A stretch of 55,551 nt of DNA from Gammaproteobacteria bacterium. GTDB taxonomy: Bacteria > Pseudomonadota > Gammaproteobacteria > GCA-001735895. The notes below the pieces were generated by a model. That model was not told the origin of the DNA, ran no database searches, and worked only from the letters and a program-made list of their open reading frames with translations. Shown here in pieces: positions 52,708 to 55,551 of this stretch. A program made the translations under genes and the position numbers. Numbering within the stretch: the first letter of the stretch is position 1; every line of letters starts with the position of its first letter. The stretch is from positions 1 through 55,551 of the forward strand of contig JAUVCH010000012.1 of assembly GCA_030595795.1 (NCBI GenBank), in the 5' to 3' direction.

Positions 52708-54859
52708 AATCTGGCGACTGAAAACTTTGGCTAAGCAGTCTGCCACTCAATTCGACATAGGCCTCAAACCGCTGTTTTATATCGCGCACATAGTTGACGG
52801 GTTCCTTACCATTTACAAAACCATATCTGGCCTTTTGCGCGTATTTACTTTTCGACAGTAATAACATCGCGTTTTCGGTATGGTCGAACCAGCGATCGGG
52901 GTCGTGTCCGAGCTGTCTGGCTAGTCGCCTGGCATCGTGCACATGGCCGATCCCGGCATTGTAAGCCGCCAGAGAAAACCACAGACGTTCCGAGATGGGT
53001 AGCTCGACATCGAAGCGGGCGCGTAACCAGTCCATGTATTTAACGCCTCCCCGAATACTGTGGGCTGGATCTTCAAATTTATTGATACCCAGAGAACGCG
53101 CCGTACGAGGCATGAGTTGCATGAGCCCTCGAGCACCGGCAGGCGACCTGGCTTTGGGGTTGAAGCCACTTTCCTGAAACATTTGCGCTGCTATTAAACG
53201 CCAGTCGAAGCCGTATTGGTCAGCGTATTTTTTCACCAGATTATCAAAGGGAGAAATCCCGCTATTTAAGGTATCGACAACACGACCGTCTGCCAGTTTT
53301 GTAATCGACTTATTGCTTTCGAAATATTTCCGATAAACCACGTTGTAAAACTCACCTTTATAAATTCGCTTGATAAATTTATCGATGGTTTTCTTTAATT
53401 CAGAGTTTCTTGCGCGCATGGCAATGACATGCGGGATTTCCTCTGTCAGTACAAAACCTGATTTAACTTTTACCGAACGCGCCAGCTCGATATTGAGTAT
53501 ATGTTCATCAGCCATAGTGGCATCGAGTTTATTTTTGGCAACTTGCTGTATGAGCTGCTCGGTTTCAAATTGGTCGTCGGCTGCCAGCAATCCAAATTCA
53601 GCTCCCTGTTTTTGCTGACTGGATAGAGTTTTCCAGTAGCTGCTACTGCGCCGAACCGTGATGTGATGTTTTTTTAGATCGGATAATTGTGTAATCCGGC
53701 TGTCTTTCGGCACAACAATATGTTGCCTTGCATAATGGTATGGTTGCGAATACTTGATACCCAGGCTCTGCTGCTTTTCATCGGCCTGCAGAAAGCCCAT
53801 GGCGATATCGGCTTTGCCTTCAAGCAGCCAGGCAGAAAACTCTCGATGGCTCGGCGGCACGACCACTTCCAGCCGCAAATTGTGATAACGTGCGAACTCC
53901 CTGGCGAGTTCGTATTCAAAGCCCTGAAGCTCGCCACGATAGAGAAAATAAGAAGCTGCATTGTTTCGAAGTAAAACGCGAAGCAGCTTACGCTTCTTAA
54001 TCTGGTCGAAATCACCCGTATGAATAGTGCCACCCTTATCCGCCATGTGTTCGAGCTGTAAAAACCGATTAATCTCACTGACTAATCGTGGCGCGTTTTT
54101 ACGAACCCCCCAACCGATATTGCGCTGGCCGCTAAAATTAGCGGCCAGCTTTATGTCATTACGATAAGCCAAGAATATTTCCAGCAGGTTACTATCGAGT
54201 ATGGTGGCATCGATATCGCCCTTGATCAATAGATCGAGAATTTGTTCGCGTTTGACATGATCAGGGGCGGCTAGCAAATTAATCTGCGGATACTTTTTTT
54301 GCTTAAGCCATTGCAGTGCATGCCAGAAGGTTGAATCTCGATTCACCATGATGGTTTTACCATCGAGATCACGTACTCGGCTAATTCGCTTCTCGTCCTT
54401 GCGCACGACTATCTGTTCTTTGACATGATCGACCGGCACCGAAAAGCTGATTTTCTTGCGCCTTTGCTCGTTAATCGTCAGGTTATTAATAATGATATCG
54501 CCTCTACCAGATTCCAGTGCAGGAATAAGCTCGGCAAAATTTTTCACCAGGACTAGCTCAGGGGTTAACCCATGAGATTCAGCAAAGGCTTCGGCAATAC
54601 GCTGCTGCTCAGCCAGTGGTGAGCGACGACGAGGCAAATAGGTGACGCTGGTAAAGTCCTGGGGTACCAGAATGCGCAATTTACCCAGACGCAGGATATC
54701 GTCGAAATCGCCATTTAACGGCTGAGACTCCTCGAGTGTGCTGTAGGTGCGGCTAAAAAACGCATTAGCAGTGGGCGAATAAATGGAGAGGGATAGAGAA
54801 TAAACCACCACTGCAAACGCGCAATACCATGGAGATTGGCTTATTCCAAATACAGGCAT
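52598..54859 (-). CDS. MltF-like lytic transglycosylase with two SBP_bac_3 domains
   Basis: About 753 residues from ATG 54859 (GTG 54865 is an alternative). An N-terminal hydrophobic signal/anchor is followed by two tandem periplasmic solute-binding (SBP_bac_3) domains, one starting LGKLRILVPQD and the other RKLLRVLLRNN, then an SLT domain with the catalytic Glu in IAAQMFQESGFNPKARSPAG and ARGLMQLMPRTA. Typical MltF (about 480-520 aa) has one SBP domain, so this is an enlarged variant. It cleaves peptidoglycan glycan strands; the SBP domains may sense muropeptides. The C-terminal 37 codons overlap pta on the other strand. Confidence 0.9.
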   Translation of the reverse strand: MPVFGISQSPWYCAFAVVVYSLSLSIYSPTANAFFSRTYSTLEESQPLNGDFDDILRLGKLRILVPQDFTSVTYLPRRRSPLAEQQRIAEAFAESHGLTPELVLVKNFAELIPALESGRGDIIINNLTINEQRRKKISFSVPVDHVKEQIVVRKDEKRISRVRDLDGKTIMVNRDSTFWHALQWLKQKKYPQINLLAAPDHVKREQILDLLIKGDIDATILDSNLLEIFLAYRNDIKLAANFSGQRNIGWGVRKNAPRLVSEINRFLQLEHMADKGGTIHTGDFDQIKKRKLLRVLLRNNAASYFLYRGELQGFEYELAREFARYHNLRLEVVVPPSHREFSAWLLEGKADIAMGFLQADEKQQSLGIKYSQPYHYARQHIVVPKDSRITQLSDLKKHHITVRRSSSYWKTLSSQQKQGAEFGLLAADDQFETEQLIQQVAKNKLDATMADEHILNIELARSVKVKSGFVLTEEIPHVIAMRARNSELKKTIDKFIKRIYKGEFYNVVYRKYFESNKSITKLADGRVVDTLNSGISPFDNLVKKYADQYGFDWRLIAAQMFQESGFNPKARSPAGARGLMQLMPRTARSLGINKFEDPAHSIRGGVKYMDWLRARFDVELPISERLWFSLAAYNAGIGHVHDARRLARQLGHDPDRWFDHTENAMLLLSKSKYAQKARYGFVNGKEPVNYVRDIKQRFEAYVELSGRLLSQSFQSPDFKPALQSSRLNYKHPPLNNRVRDRLLAYLNPALSAQ

Positions 54860-54943
54860 AATCACCAGAACAGTTTAAATCGACCCCATACTAGCAAGAT
54901 TGGGCAGGAATACTCAAACCATAACTTAATCGGCTAAAACGAC

Positions 54944-54970
54944 AAACCCCGCAATAGCGGGGTTTGTTTT
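54944..54970. terminator. Bidirectional intrinsic terminator
   Basis: AAACCCCGC (54944-54952) pairs with GCGGGGTTT (54957-54965) over a 4-nt loop AATA. A T-rich tail follows on the plus strand and a TTTT run on the minus strand. It lies 34 bp after the OMP gene stop (minus strand) and separates it from mltF's upstream region. Confidence 0.85.
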
Positions 54971-54998
54971 ATTCTGGCTCAATTAAAATACTGATCGT

Positions 54999-55517
54999 TT
55001 AAAAAGAGGATACATAGCCAAAGCTAATCGCCGTTATATCGAAGTCTGGGTCAGTTATGTAATGCATAAACTCGAAGTTGAAGCCAGCAATGTTGAGTCC
55101 TATGCCAGCAGAAAGACTGCTTTGCTGAGCGCTTTGTCGACCAGAGATCGAGAATTCTTTTATTTCAGCTTCGGTGAATCCAAAAATTCCATATGCGGAG
55201 GCATCGCTACCCCAACCAACATGATAAAGACCATATATTCCCAGCACAGATTCGACGTTATATTCGAAAACGGAGCCGCTAACATTGTTGGTATCTTCCA
55301 GGCCATTCATGCCTAATCCAGCTCTCACTTCGATAGCCGCACCTTCATCTATATACCCGCCAAAACGCAATACCAGGGCGCCCGGTTTCACATCTAACGA
55401 ATCGTCTTCAAGGTTAAATTCGGAACCCTGGATACCCACATAAATTCGCTCCTCAGCGAGGACGCTGGTATTAGATAAGCCTAAAAGTAGAGCGAGATAT
55501 AAAATTTTCTTAAACAT
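54999..55517 (-). CDS. Outer-membrane beta-barrel (porin-like) protein
   Basis: 172 residues with a signal peptide (MFKKILYLALLLGLSNTSVLA) and an eight-strand barrel-like alternation (IYVGIQGSEF, ALVLRFGGYI, AIEVRAGLGM, ending ITAISFGYVSSF with a C-terminal Phe). This matches small OmpA-like/OprF-like beta-barrel families. Function unknown. AGAGG about ten bases before ATG 55517; the upstream promoter is at the window edge. Confidence 0.85.
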   Translation of the reverse strand: MFKKILYLALLLGLSNTSVLAEERIYVGIQGSEFNLEDDSLDVKPGALVLRFGGYIDEGAAIEVRAGLGMNGLEDTNNVSGSVFEYNVESVLGIYGLYHVGWGSDASAYGIFGFTEAEIKEFSISGRQSAQQSSLSAGIGLNIAGFNFEFMHYITDPDFDITAISFGYVSSF

Positions 55518-55551
55518 TGAAGTTTAACCTCTTAATTAGTATGAACCGGTG

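Overview
The window looks like a chromosomal segment of a Gammaproteobacterium, probably marine or environmental and not one I can name. The reasons are asmA-mutY adjacency, a MoxR-DUF58-Bat operon, membrane transhydrogenase pntAB, MltF- and TrhA-type genes, DUF2333 and PA2779-type proteins, moderate GC, and many GTG/TTG starts. No rRNA, tRNA, insertion sequence or CRISPR array was found. Gene ends often touch or overlap.

Layout. 1-8.4 kb is a patchwork of single accessory genes: a 5'-truncated flavin monooxygenase, a class II aldolase, an RHH/Doc toxin-antitoxin pair, a Fic protein with a two-palindrome operator, a DMSP-lyase-like cupin, an EEP nuclease/phosphatase, a haloacetate-dehalogenase-like hydrolase, a GNAT protein and a decayed MFS transporter. 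8.4-13.4 kb holds a PA2779-type protein, a large unknown protein with a DUF6602-like N-terminus and a disordered tail, an acyl-CoA synthetase and an LldD-type dehydrogenase. 13.4-17.7 kb is a LolD-like ABC ATPase/FtsX permease/AttH-lipocalin operon. 17.7-27.4 kb carries mutY-asmA, DUF2333, a small catabolic-looking group (SDR, PhzF, M19 dipeptidase, class III aminotransferase), moaC and cbpA. 27.5-35.8 kb carries rmuC and a complete moxR-DUF58-DUF4381-batA-batB/C-batD operon. A double cupin and a YaiI protein follow.

The most interesting part is 37.3-42.4 kb. On the + strand an operon encodes a ubiquitin-like protein with a natural C-terminal glycine, an E2-like protein, a JAB-E1 fusion and a DUF6527-type Cys/His protein. 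This is a bacterial ubiquitination-like cassette. Divergently transcribed are an XRE regulator, a 68-aa unknown protein and a papain-like cysteine peptidase with ten perfect TEE repeats. Two strong palindromes sharing the half-site GCTTGATA sit between the two arms, so the peptidase arm and the conjugation arm are probably co-regulated. The E1 has Ser at both Cys positions of the usual P-x-x-x-C-L-x-C-R-G motif, and the E2-like protein has a single Cys and no HPN, which suggests non-canonical, possibly oxyester, chemistry.

42.6-55.5 kb returns to ordinary chromosome: GIY-YIG protein, TetR/fabF pair, lipoprotein, AEC transporter, TrhA, a diheme cytochrome c with a NapC-type tetraheme cytochrome, pntAB, pta, an MltF-like transglycosylase with two substrate-binding domains, and an outer-membrane beta-barrel protein.
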